Shown: positions 1-7,695 of the stretch, piece by piece | Layout of the letters: every line of letters starts with the position of its first letter | How positions within the stretch are numbered: the first letter of the stretch is position 1 | From: Bacteroidota bacterium | GTDB taxonomy: Bacteria; Bacteroidota; Ignavibacteria; SZUA-365 | Assembly (NCBI GenBank): GCA_018224415.1 | Contig: JAGTUZ010000172.1 | Span: 1-11,592 of the forward strand | Reading direction: 5' to 3' | Length of the DNA: 11,592 nt | Notes under the pieces: model-generated | What the model saw: only the letters and a program-made list of their open reading frames with translations | What the model was told of the DNA's origin: nothing | Database searches by the model: none | Translations under genes and position numbers: made by a program

Positions 1-2883
1 GATGAGCTGACAGCCCCGGGCGTCGGTGATGGTGACGGTGTAGGTCAGGTTTCCCACGGGAGTGAGCACGGGATTCGGGACGGAGCGGTCACTGAGTCCG
101 CCGGCAGGGCTCCAGAAAATCTTGTACGGCTTCGTGCCGCCGGTGATGTTTCCCCCCATCGCGCTTTCCATGCCCTGACAGGTCTCGAGGCGGGTGGCCA
201 TGGCAATGCGCAGGGGTTCGGCGACATCGACGCGCAGCGAATCCACAGCGGTGCAGCCGCGCGCGTCGGTGAGTGTCACGCGGTAGGTGGTCGGACGCGT
301 GGGACGCGCCACGGTGCTCGCGGCCTGGGGATCAGTAAGTCCGTCCACCGGACTCCATGCGACACGAAAGGGCGGCTGCCCTCCTTTCCCGGCCGCCTTG
401 AGCGTCGTGCTGCTTCCGGAGCAGATGGCGACGTCCTTGCCGGCGTCGACCGCCGGGAGCGGATGGACGCTCACGCGCACAGTGTCACGGTCGACGCAGT
501 CGAAACGGTTCGTGACCGTCAGTACGTAGTCGGTGCTCTTCGTCGGCCGTGCGATCGGCATGGCGGTATTCGGAGTACTCAATCCGTTTTCCGGCGACCA
601 GCGGTAGCGCGCCCCGTGGCTGGTGTCGATCCGCGCCGGACCGAGGCGGGTCTCGCCACCGAGGCAGAGTTCCTGGTCCTCACCGGCGTCGGACTTGTTG
701 CAGGGCGACACGGTGACGGTGATGGTGGCGTTTGCCCGGCAGCCGTTGGCGTCGGTCACGGTCACGACATAGGTGATGGTCTGAATGGGATTCGCCACCG
801 GATTCGCTGCCGTGGCGTCGCTCAGGCCCTCGCGGGGAACCCACTCGTATCGGTAGGGAGGCGCTCCACCGGACACGCCCAGCTCGAGTCGGCGTCCCTG
901 ATCACGGCAGATTGTCATTTCCTTCGGCAGCGACACCACCGGCGCGGGATACACAAAGACTTTCACCAGGTCGGTGTCGGTACATCCGCTGGCATCGGTA
1001 ACGGTGACGGTGTAATCGGTGGTCTGGTTGGGGCTGGCCACGGGATTCATGGCTGCGGGATTGTCGAGACCAAACACCGGCGTCCACGCATAGCGGTACG
1101 GCGGCGTACCGCCGGTGGCCGGCTGGCCGACGGGGGAGCCGAACCCGGCGCAGATGCGTTTGTCGTCGCCGGCATGGGCTTGCGGACCCGGTGCGACGGC
1201 GACACTCACCTCGTCGCTGCTGCTGCAGTTGTTCGCGTCGGTCACCGTGAGCGTGTAGATACGAGAGACCGAGGTGCGCACGGTGGGCGAAAGTTCGCGG
1301 ACACTGCTCAGGCCGGTGGAAGGACTCCACAGAATCGTATACGGCGGACGCCCCCCTTCGGCGCGTCCGTTGAGCACCACTGGCGTGCCGTCGCAGAGCG
1401 TCACGTCATCACCGGCCGAGGAGACGGGCGGTGGAATCACTTCGACGTCGACCTTCTGTTCGTCGGAGCAGCCGGCGGCGTCGGTCACGCGCAGCATGTA
1501 GGTCGTGCTGATCTGGGGGGCCGCGACGGGATTCGCGATATTCGGATTGCTGAGTCCGAGAGGCGGCGTCCATGCATAGGCGAACGGCGGCGACCCGCTA
1601 CGTACGCTTCCGGTGAGTTCCACCGACGCGCCGGCGCAGGCCTGGTGGCGGTCCTTGTACCGCAGTTCCGGAGCGGGTTGCACGGTCACGCGCACCGTCG
1701 CGCCGGCCGTGCATCCGTTGGCGTCGGTCACGGTCACCGCGTAGGTGGTGTTGCGGGCCGGCGAAGCCTGCGGCATGGCGGCGGAGGCGTTGTCGAGTCC
1801 CGTCGCGGGGGACCAGCGATAGCGGAACGGCGGCGTGCCACTGGTGGCCTCGGCGCCGATCACCGTCGCGCGTCCGGAACACACCGCAGCGTCTTCCGCC
1901 ATCTGCAGCAGCGGTTGCGGATGCAGCGTGACGAGCACGGAGTCGCGCACGATGCAGCCATTTGCGTCACGTACGCTCAGCACATACCATCCGCTTTCCT
2001 CCGGACGCAGCTCGGGATCGACAACGGCGGCGGAACTCAGGCCCGTGCGAGGGAACCACTCGAATGTGTATGGCCGCTTCCCACCGCTCACGCGTCCGCG
2101 CAGCTTCGTCGACTCGCCGGCGCAGAGGGCCAGGGCGTCGCCCGCGTCCACCACCGGCGGATCGAAGACGGTGACGCGCAAGGTGTCGGCGTCGAAGCAT
2201 CCGTTGGCGTCGGTGACCGTCACGATGTATGTGGCGTCCCCGCGCGGGAGCAGCGTGGGATTCTGTGCCGAGGGATTGTCGAGACCCACGGCAGGCGACC
2301 AGAGCCAGCGGTACGGCGGCGTCCCTCCCGCCACACGGGCGGGCAGCGTCACCGGCGTGTTGGCGCAGGCGGTGAGCGCGCCTCCCGCGTCGACTTCCAC
2401 GCCCGGGAACACCGTCACGGTCAGCGAATCCTTCGCCGTGCAGCCGAGTGCATCGGTGACGGTGAAGACATAACGCGTGGAGCGCTTCGGCGACGCAACG
2501 GGATTGGGGGATTCGGGATTGTTCAGTCCTTCGGCTGGCGACCAGAAAAAGCGATACGGACTGCGGCCGCCCTGCACACGGGACTGCAGCACGACGCTGC
2601 TGCCGGGACAGACCGCGCGGTCGGCGCCGGCTTCGGCCACGGGCGGCTCGGACACGGTCACGGTCACGGTGTCGGTGGTTGTCGCGCCCTCGGCATCGGT
2701 CACCACCAGCACGTAGGACGTCGTCGCACGTGGCGAGGCGACGGGACGCGCCTCGCGGATGTTCGACAGCGTCGCGGCGGGCGACCAGTTGAAGGTGTAT
2801 GGAGGCGTGCCGCCGCCGGCTTCGCCGCCCAGGCGCGTGCTGCCGTCGCGGCAGATCGTGGTGTCGCGTCCGGCGAAGGCAAC
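1..2883 (-). repeat. Array of at least twelve 243-bp Ig/PKD-like modules
   Basis: The first conserved Cys codon of each module lies at 2851, 2608, 2365, 2122, 1879, 1636, 1393, 1150, 907, 664, 421 and 178 (left base). The second lies at 2440, 2197, 1954, 1711, 1468, 1225, 982, 739, 496, 253 and 10, with an Ala codon at the matching place, 2683, in module 1. Every step is exactly 243 bp (81 residues). The module consensus is Cys, then GGxPPYxxxWSP, a GL(D/S)NP-like turn, NPVA, YxVTVTDANGC and a closing VxVTV strand. The Cys-X55-Cys spacing suits the B-F disulfide of an Ig-like fold. The last module is cut just after its second Cys. Confidence 0.9.
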
Positions 2884-5079
2884 GGGTTCATTGAAAATCA
2901 CACGCAGGATAAACGCATCCGTCAATCCGGATAGATCTCCCTGGAAGATGTTGCCAACCGTGCGGAAGCCCTTGCTCTCGGTGCCGCCCACGATCACCGC
3001 GTTGCCCTGCGGGTCCATCCCCAAGCCGTAGCTGATGTCATGTGACTCCCCGCCGTAGAAGGTCCCCCAGAGATATCCTCCACCCGGACCGAACTGCGTG
3101 ATGAAAATGTCGTATCCGCCCCCCTTGCGGTCGAGAAAGGGACGCCCGGCGAGCGGGAAATTCCGGCTGCCGGTGAAGCCGGACACAAGAATGTTGTCGC
3201 TGTTGTCGAGGGCGAGACCACTGGCCTTGTCGACCTCGACGCCGCCAAGGTAGGTACTCCACCGCAGCACACCATTCGGGTCCATGCTGGCGACAAACAC
3301 ATCCACCAATCCGCCGAGCCGCTTCTGCAGAGGATTGCCGGCAAGCGGAAACTGCGTGCTCGCGGTGTACCCTGCCAGCACGACATTGCCTTCGCTGTCG
3401 ACCGCGATGCGTTCGACGCTTTCCTCGAGTTCACCGCCGATATACGTGCTCCAGAGAATCTTCCGCTGCCGGCCGTCGAGACGTATGACGAAGCCATCGA
3501 AGCTGCCCCCGCCATAGGCCGACTGCCGTTCGATAGTAACGCCGGGGAAATTCGTGCTCTCGGTGCGTCCGGCGATGTAGATGTCGCCGCGGACATCGAT
3601 GGCGAGGGCGGCGGCGAAATCCATGCTCCACCCACCGATGTACGAGGCCCATTCGCGACTCCCCGTCGCCGAAAAGCTGGCGATAAAAATATCATGATCT
3701 CCGTTGTTGCTGGTCTGCAGGGCGTCGGCGGTCACCGGAAAGTTCGTGCTGTAGGTCCCGCCGGTCACATACACGTCGCCGTCGGGAGATACGGCGATGT
3801 CCGCGCATTCGTCGGAGTAACTTCCTCCGAAATACGTGGCCCAGCTCCGGCGTCCGCGTTTGTCGAGCGCGAGCAGGAATACGTCGTAGCGTCCGCCGTT
3901 GCGCGGCTGCAGCGCGTCCGGCGTCACGGGCAGGTCGGTGCTCGACGTGGAACCGCCGACGAAGAGTCCGCCGCCTTTGCCGAGTGCGATCTGCGGACTT
4001 TCCTCCGAAGCGCTGCCCCCGAAATAGGTGGACCAGAGCTGCCGTCGTTCGCGGGAGAACGCGCTGATGAAAATGTCGAAACTCCCGCCCGCCGCGGCCT
4101 GCAGCGCTCCGGGCGACACAGGAAAATCCGTGCTCGCGGAATAGCCGGTGACAAAGATCGTCCCTTCCTCGTCGGTGACCACATCACGGGCATAATCCGA
4201 TAGAGACCCCCCAAGAAAGGTGCTCCATTGCAGATAGGGGTCGATGACAAGCGGACGCGACGGATCGTGGCCGCGCACGGAGAACTGCAGGGAGCCATCG
4301 CGCAACAGCCATTCGGTTTCGCGGGCCTCGATGCCTCCCGCAGCGGCGGGCTGCCAGGCGAAGGGCGCGCCGTCGCGCAGTTGTCCGGCAGCGAAGGTAA
4401 AGGAGAGGCTGCCGTCGGCGCGTCGCAGCGCCTCACCCGCTCCCTCCCAGCGGAGGGCGATGTGCGAGGGATCGGCGCCCGGGCGCAGGTGGAATTCATA
4501 TTTCACACCATCGGGTGTCAGGCGCAGCGACAGGTCGATGCCTGGATACAGTTCTTCGTAGACAACGCCGCCGAAGCAGCCTGCGTCCGCGGCTTCCGCC
4601 GGACTCCCGGGAAGGTACCAGCGCTGCACGCCGTCCTGCCGCTCCGTGAGCCGCACCCGCGAGGGATCGGCCCCTTCGAATACCAGGTCACTGCGGTAGG
4701 CGCGTCTCCCGACCGCTGCGTTTGTGCTGTGGGTCTCACCGCCTGGAATGGCTGGGACACGGTCGATCGCACTCCGGGAGGCAGTCTCCGCGCTTTCGTA
4801 AAACACGAGGCTGATACCACGTTCGAATACGAACACACGCGCGCCCTGAAGAGGCGTGCTCATCGCAAGCAGCGCGCCGGCCGCGGAGGATGTCTGCCAC
4901 TGTCCCCGGTTCTCGACAAGCACAAACGGTGCGGAGGCAAAACTCCCCACAACCGCGTTCGGTCCGGTGCTGGACGCGTCGGTGCTGGTGGAGCGTGCGT
5001 CCGTCTGCGTGTTGGGAACGCAGACGAGCAGCAGGGTCGTCAGAATGACAGCGGCGGGGAAAGGGACAATGCGTTTCAC
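1..5079 (-). CDS. Giant secreted SBBP beta-propeller / Ig-PKD repeat surface protein (3' end outside window)
   Basis: The frame is open without a stop for 1693 codons from a GTG at 5079 to the window edge, so the C-terminus is missing. Residues 1-28 form a signal peptide (VKR, then a hydrophobic stretch AAVILTTLLLVC). Residues ~50-280 look like the DUF7948 domain that precedes SBBP repeats (ENRGQW; YEELYPGIDLSLR; YEFHLRPGADPS). Residues 285-731 hold seven W(S/A/G)(T/S)(Y/F)xGG repeats, a seven-bladed propeller. From ~733 onward there are twelve 81-residue Ig/PKD-like modules with W(S/T)P and VTDANGC motifs. It is probably exported and displayed on or shed from the cell surface. A T9SS sorting domain beyond the edge is expected but not seen, and no enzymatic motif is visible. 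No Shine-Dalgarno precedes the GTG. It was chosen because it gives the signal peptide and no in-frame start lies just upstream; the first in-frame ATG is ~70 codons in. The specific role (adhesin, scaffold, stalk) is unknown. Confidence 0.9.
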   Translation of the reverse strand, partial: MKRIVPFPAAVILTTLLLVCVPNTQTDARSTSTDASSTGPNAVVGSFASAPFVLVENRGQWQTSSAAGALLAMSTPLQGARVFVFERGISLVFYESAETASRSAIDRVPAIPGGETHSTNAAVGRRAYRSDLVFEGADPSRVRLTERQDGVQRWYLPGSPAEAADAGCFGGVVYEELYPGIDLSLRLTPDGVKYEFHLRPGADPSHIALRWEGAGEALRRADGSLSFTFAAGQLRDGAPFAWQPAAAGGIEARETEWLLRDGSLQFSVRGHDPSRPLVIDPYLQWSTFLGGSLSDYARDVVTDEEGTIFVTGYSASTDFPVSPGALQAAAGGSFDIFISAFSRERRQLWSTYFGGSASEESPQIALGKGGGLFVGGSTSSTDLPVTPDALQPRNGGRYDVFLLALDKRGRRSWATYFGGSYSDECADIAVSPDGDVYVTGGTYSTNFPVTADALQTSNNGDHDIFIASFSATGSREWASYIGGWSMDFAAALAIDVRGDIYIAGRTESTNFPGVTIERQSAYGGGSFDGFVIRLDGRQRKILWSTYIGGELEESVERIAVDSEGNVVLAGYTASTQFPLAGNPLQKRLGGLVDVFVASMDPNGVLRWSTYLGGVEVDKASGLALDNSDNILVSGFTGSRNFPLAGRPFLDRKGGGYDIFITQFGPGGGYLWGTFYGGESHDISYGLGMDPQGNAVIVGGTESKGFRTVGNIFQGDLSGLTDAFILRVIFNEPVAFAGRDTTICRDGSTRLGGEAGGGTPPYTFNWSPAATLSNIREARPVASPRATTSYVLVVTDAEGATTTDTVTVTVSEPPVAEAGADRAVCPGSSVVLQSRVQGGRSPYRFFWSPAEGLNNPESPNPVASPKRSTRYVFTVTDALGCTAKDSLTVTVFPGVEVDAGGALTACANTPVTLPARVAGGTPPYRWLWSPAVGLDNPSAQNPTLLPRGDATYIVTVTDANGCFDADTLRVTVFDPPVVDAGDALALCAGESTKLRGRVSGGKRPYTFEWFPRTGLSSAAVVDPELRPEESGWYVLSVRDANGCIVRDSVLVTLHPQPLLQMAEDAAVCSGRATVIGAEATSGTPPFRYRWSPATGLDNASAAMPQASPARNTTYAVTVTDANGCTAGATVRVTVQPAPELRYKDRHQACAGASVELTGSVRSGSPPFAYAWTPPLGLSNPNIANPVAAPQISTTYMLRVTDAAGCSDEQKVDVEVIPPPVSSAGDDVTLCDGTPVVLNGRAEGGRPPYTILWSPSTGLSSVRELSPTVRTSVSRIYTLTVTDANNCSSSDEVSVAVAPGPQAHAGDDKRICAGFGSPVGQPATGGTPPYRYAWTPVFGLDNPAAMNPVASPNQTTDYTVTVTDASGCTDTDLVKVFVYPAPVVSLPKEMTICRDQGRRLELGVSGGAPPYRYEWVPREGLSDATAANPVANPIQTITYVVTVTDANGCRANATITVTVSPCNKSDAGEDQELCLGGETRLGPARIDTSHGARYRWSPENGLSTPNTAMPIARPTKSTDYVLTVTNRFDCVDRDTVRVSVHPLPAVDAGKDVAICSGSSTTLKAAGKGGQPPFRVAWSPVDGLTDPQAASTVARPTRPTTYRVTLTDARGCTAVDSLRVDVAEPLRIAMATRLETCQGMESAMGGNITGGTKPYKIFWSPAGGLSDRSVPNPVLTPVGNLTYTVTITDARGCQLI
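2887..4227 (-). repeat. Seven SBBP propeller blades within the giant surface protein
   Basis: Blades start at the Trp of W(S/A/G)(T/S)(Y/F)xGG at residues 285, 349, 413, 477, 543, 607 and 671 of the encoded protein. Five of the six blade intervals are exactly 64 residues; the fourth blade has 66. Each blade also carries a middle segment of the type (Y/F)VTGxTxSTxFP and a closing GG-(Y/F)D-(I/V)F(I/V) strand. Blade 7 is the most diverged (GTFYGG; KGFRTVG). Seven is a standard closed propeller number, so this domain appears complete. Confidence 0.85.
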
Positions 5080-5186
5080 GCGGTCGTCGTCATGCGGTGA
5101 ATAAAAAAAGGAATGCGGGTCCGATAAGAGGAAAAGTACGAAAAAAAGCGATGCAATGGCCACTCCCGGTGACGGAGCAGACGTGG

Positions 5187-5213
5187 CGGGGAGGCGCGGG
5201 AAGCTCCTCCCCG
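5187..5213 (-). terminator. GC-rich hairpin just after the T9SS-sorted gene (weak terminator candidate)
   Basis: CGGGGAGG (5187-5194) pairs with CCTCCCCG (5206-5213) in an 8-bp perfect stem, extendable by two pairs after one mismatch. Read leftward, it starts 8 nt past the stop codon at 5221. No U-tract follows directly; the nearest T-run on that strand is about 40 nt further on. It is therefore either a 3'-end stabilising hairpin or a non-canonical terminator. The rest of the 141-nt gap (5080-5220) holds two short A/T runs and no recognisable gene. Confidence 0.35.
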
Positions 5214-5220
5214 TCCTCGT

Positions 5221-6297
5221 TTATCGAAGGACAAGCATCGTACGCTGGGCCGAACCTGCGGGCGTGGTGAGCCGGATCAGGTAGGTCCCTGTCGGCAGAC
5301 CGGGCATGAGCAACTGCGTATTCTGTGTCACACCCGGCTGCGCGTCGACGGCGACGCGGCGCAGTTCGCGTCCGCAGGCGTCGTACACGGCGAGCGTCGA
5401 CGGACCGTCGGCACGCCAGGCAACGGTGGCGGATCCGTTCGTGACCGGGTGGGGATACACCGTCGAGATGCCGAAGGCATCGACACGGGCCGGAGCATCG
5501 ACAGTGTTTGGTGTCTGTTCGAAGGTCAGTCCGGCCACAGTGACGCGCGGATTCCAGCTCAGCGCATCGAGAGTGTCAACGGACAATGATGCTGAAACCC
5601 CCTGCTTGGTGAGGAACATGTAATTGACCGACTGGGTCACCTCCTCGCTGACCACCGTGCCGGCGAATTCGATGCGCATGGTCACCCAGGTGCGATTGCG
5701 CACGCATAGCGCGGGCCAATTGCCCTGCGTCGTCATGAGAATGCCTTCCGACACGGCGTCGACCTCCATGCGCGTCTGTTCGGTGAAGCCTTCGAGCGGC
5801 GTGGCCTCGTTGCTGTTGTAGTCCCATGACGAACCCAACTGCAGGGGGAACAGCAGCGAAGGCATTTCCGGGTCGTATTGAAGCAAGAAATCGGAACCCG
5901 AATACGTGGTCGCGAAGCCGAGATCGTAGAAACCGTTGTCGTCGAGGCGCATGTAGCTGTAGGCCACTTCCGTCGCGGCGAAAATCTGCGCGTGCGTGGC
6001 TGTGGGAAAGTCCATGGCATAGGGCGTCACCGACGGCGAGACAAACACCGACTGGTAGGTGGACTGCTGGTATGTGAATCCACTGAAATCATAGACCTGT
6101 CCACCGCCTGCAGCGCCGAGATCGAAGGTCACACCGGAAAGTTCGTCCGTGTTGTACATCGTGAGATCACGATCCTGCAGCGTCGGCTCTATATCCGCCC
6201 GGGTGAACTCGATCTGCGCCTGCAAGGGCATCGCGATCGCCAGCAGCAGGACGCCCACCGAGCTGCATAAAAGAACATTTCGTAGCAAACGATACAT
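5221..6297 (-). CDS. Secreted protein with type IX secretion C-terminal sorting domain
   Basis: This is a 358-residue protein. Residues 1-27 form a Sec signal peptide (MYRLLRN, a hydrophobic core, then MPLQA with likely cleavage before Gln28). Residues ~28-270 are a beta-rich region of unknown function, with short motifs such as YDFSGF and LGSSWDYNS that recur in lipoprotein-like or T9SS cargo; I recognise no catalytic motif. Residues ~277-358 are a T9SS type A sorting domain: VYPHPV near its start, then AVYDACGRELRR, GLPTGTYLIRL, and an ending TMLVLR. In T9SS organisms this domain directs transport across the outer membrane and is removed or anchored there. The ATG at 6297 has an AAGGAGT ribosome binding site 6 nt upstream. 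It lies upstream of, and in the same direction as, the giant repeat protein, with a 141-nt gap. Function unknown; secretion route well supported. Confidence 0.88.
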   Translation of the reverse strand: MYRLLRNVLLCSSVGVLLLAIAMPLQAQIEFTRADIEPTLQDRDLTMYNTDELSGVTFDLGAAGGGQVYDFSGFTYQQSTYQSVFVSPSVTPYAMDFPTATHAQIFAATEVAYSYMRLDDNGFYDLGFATTYSGSDFLLQYDPEMPSLLFPLQLGSSWDYNSNEATPLEGFTEQTRMEVDAVSEGILMTTQGNWPALCVRNRTWVTMRIEFAGTVVSEEVTQSVNYMFLTKQGVSASLSVDTLDALSWNPRVTVAGLTFEQTPNTVDAPARVDAFGISTVYPHPVTNGSATVAWRADGPSTLAVYDACGRELRRVAVDAQPGVTQNTQLLMPGLPTGTYLIRLTTPAGSAQRTMLVLR

Positions 6298-6303
6298 CGA
6301 GAG

Positions 6304-6310
6304 ACTCCTT
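6304..6310 (-). promoter_or_regulatory. Shine-Dalgarno of the T9SS-sorted gene
   Basis: AAGGAGT on the minus strand lies 6 nt upstream of the ATG at 6297 and fixes that start. It also shows that at least some genes here use Shine-Dalgarno initiation, which many Bacteroidota do not. Confidence 0.75.
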
Positions 6311-6341
6311 GGAGAATGATGATGATTGAAAGGAGAATGAT
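6311..6341 (-). repeat. Direct repeat in the leader of the T9SS-sorted gene
   Basis: The 10-mer GGAGAATGAT (plus strand) occurs at 6311-6320 and 6332-6341. The start-to-start distance is 21 bp, about two helical turns. It sits immediately upstream of the ribosome binding site of the leftward gene, and could be a regulator binding site or a chance duplication. Confidence 0.45.
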
Positions 6342-6427
6342 ACGAAAATTCAGAGCCAAATCAGCGTCCGCCTTCCCCACGCCGGATGACGGCCGGGACG
6401 CCGTCCAAAGCGCGCTTCCGGGGCTGG

Positions 6428-6458
6428 TTGCATTTCGCGGGCCTTCTCCGTAGCTTTG
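6428..6458 (+). promoter_or_regulatory. Bacteroidota-type promoter candidate for gcdH-guaB
   Basis: TAGCTTTG at 6451-6458 matches the Bacteroidota -7 element TAnnTTTG exactly. TTG at 6428-6430 lies 20 nt upstream, within the range expected for the -33 element (TTTG/TTG). It would give a leader of roughly 45 nt before the ATG at 6511. No other convincing promoter is visible in the 213-nt divergent gap (6298-6510). Confidence 0.5.
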
Positions 6459-6510
6459 TTGATCCACTGGAATTCCCCGGTTTTCCCACCCTTCGAGTTC
6501 GGATCCCTAC

Positions 6511-7674
6511 ATGCAGACCGGAGCAGATTTCTACAACATCGACAGCCTCTTCCAGGAAGAGGAATTGATGGTGCGCGATGCCGTACGCAGTTTCGTCGCG
6601 GGCGAGATTCTGCCCGTGATCGACGCCGCCGCACGGGAAGGCGTTTTTCCCATGCACCTCCCTCCGAAGATGGCCGAACTCGGTATGTTCGGTCCGACCC
6701 TGCCGGAACGCTACGGCTGCGCCGACGCAAACAACGTCATCTACGGCCTGATGATGCAGGAGCTCGAGCGCGGCGACAGCGGCATCCGCAGTTTCGCCAG
6801 TGTGCAGAGTTCACTTGTCATGTACCCGATCTTCCGTTACGGCACCGAGCAACAGCGCGAGCGCTGGCTGCCCCGTCTCGCCCGCGCGGAAGCCATCGGC
6901 TGCTTCGGCCTGACCGAACCCGACCATGGTTCCGATCCCGGCGGCATGGAAACCCGTGCTGTGCGGGACGGAGATCACTTCGTGCTCAACGGCGCGAAGA
7001 TGTGGATTACCAATGGCACCATCGCCGATGTGGCGGTGGTGTGGGCGAAGCTCGACGGCGAGGTGCGTGGTTTCCTTGTCGAAAAGGGCACGCCCGGTTT
7101 TTCTGCCCCTGAAATGAAAGGCAAGCATTCCCTGCGTGCGTCGGTGACATCGGAGCTGGTGTTCCAGGACTGCCGCATTCCCGCCGGACACATGCTTCCC
7201 GACGCGGCCGGACTCAAGGCCCCGCTCGCCTGCCTGACGCAGGCGCGGTACGGTATCGCCTGGGGGGCCATCGGGGCGGCCGAGGCCTGTTACCACACCG
7301 CGCTGGATTATGCGAAAACACGCATCCAGTTCGGCAAACCCATCGGGTCGTTTCAGCTCGTGCAGCAGAAGCTCGTGTTCATGGAAACGGAAATCGTCAA
7401 GGCCCGCCTGCTCGCACTGCATCTCGGACGTATGAAGGACGAAGGCACCATGACCTTCGGGCATGTGTCGATGGCCAAGCGCAACAACGTCGACATCGCG
7501 CTGCGCATCGCCCGCATGGCCCGCGACATCCTCGGTGCCAACGGTATTCTCGACGAGTATCCCGTCATGCGTCACATGAACAATCTCGAATCGGTGCGCA
7601 CCTACGAAGGCACACACGACATCCACACCCTTATCCTCGGCAGCGAGATCACGGGGCTCCCTGCGTACAGTTAA
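6511..7674 (+). CDS. gcdH: Glutaryl-CoA dehydrogenase-type acyl-CoA dehydrogenase
   Basis: This is a 387-residue flavoprotein of the acyl-CoA dehydrogenase family. It would oxidise and decarboxylate glutaryl-CoA to crotonyl-CoA in lysine, tryptophan or aromatic breakdown, in the cytoplasm with FAD and an electron-transfer flavoprotein. It closely follows the glutaryl-CoA dehydrogenase pattern: ELERGDSGIRS with Arg93 (equivalent to the human substrate-binding Arg94), SVQSSLVM, CFGLTEPDHGSDPGGMETRA (131-150), WITN, ARYGIAWG (245-252), and YEGTHDIHTLILG with the catalytic Glu366. Length and domain order are normal. The ATG at 6511 has no clear Shine-Dalgarno. An internal ATG at 6568 has AGGAAGAGG before it but would remove the conserved first-helix residues (LFQEEELMVRD), so 6511 is preferred. 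guaB starts 21 nt downstream, suggesting cotranscription. Another short-chain substrate in the same clade cannot be excluded. Confidence 0.85.
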   Translation: MQTGADFYNIDSLFQEEELMVRDAVRSFVAGEILPVIDAAAREGVFPMHLPPKMAELGMFGPTLPERYGCADANNVIYGLMMQELERGDSGIRSFASVQSSLVMYPIFRYGTEQQRERWLPRLARAEAIGCFGLTEPDHGSDPGGMETRAVRDGDHFVLNGAKMWITNGTIADVAVVWAKLDGEVRGFLVEKGTPGFSAPEMKGKHSLRASVTSELVFQDCRIPAGHMLPDAAGLKAPLACLTQARYGIAWGAIGAAEACYHTALDYAKTRIQFGKPIGSFQLVQQKLVFMETEIVKARLLALHLGRMKDEGTMTFGHVSMAKRNNVDIALRIARMARDILGANGILDEYPVMRHMNNLESVRTYEGTHDIHTLILGSEITGLPAYS

Positions 7675-7695
7675 TCACCAATCCGGAACAGCATC

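Noticed and set aside
1..2883. CRISPR array or satellite suggested by regular short near-repeats such as gcgtcggtcacggtcac
   Set aside because: The repeats are the VTVTDA codons of tandem protein modules, spaced 243 bp apart and diverged, not short direct repeats with unique spacers.
463..2934. Long plus-strand frame (823 codons) as a gene
   Set aside because: It is antisense to an uninterrupted minus-strand frame showing clear propeller and Ig-like repeats plus a signal peptide. The plus-strand product shows no domain features and exists because the repeat period is a multiple of three.
3694..5100. Plus-strand frames opposite the propeller and N-terminal region of the giant protein
   Set aside because: They are GC-rich antisense shadows; the minus-strand frame has conserved blade motifs throughout.
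5080..5220. Small gene or RNA in the gap between the two minus-strand genes
   Set aside because: Only one hairpin and two A/T runs are visible; no convincing start, ribosome site or conserved structure.
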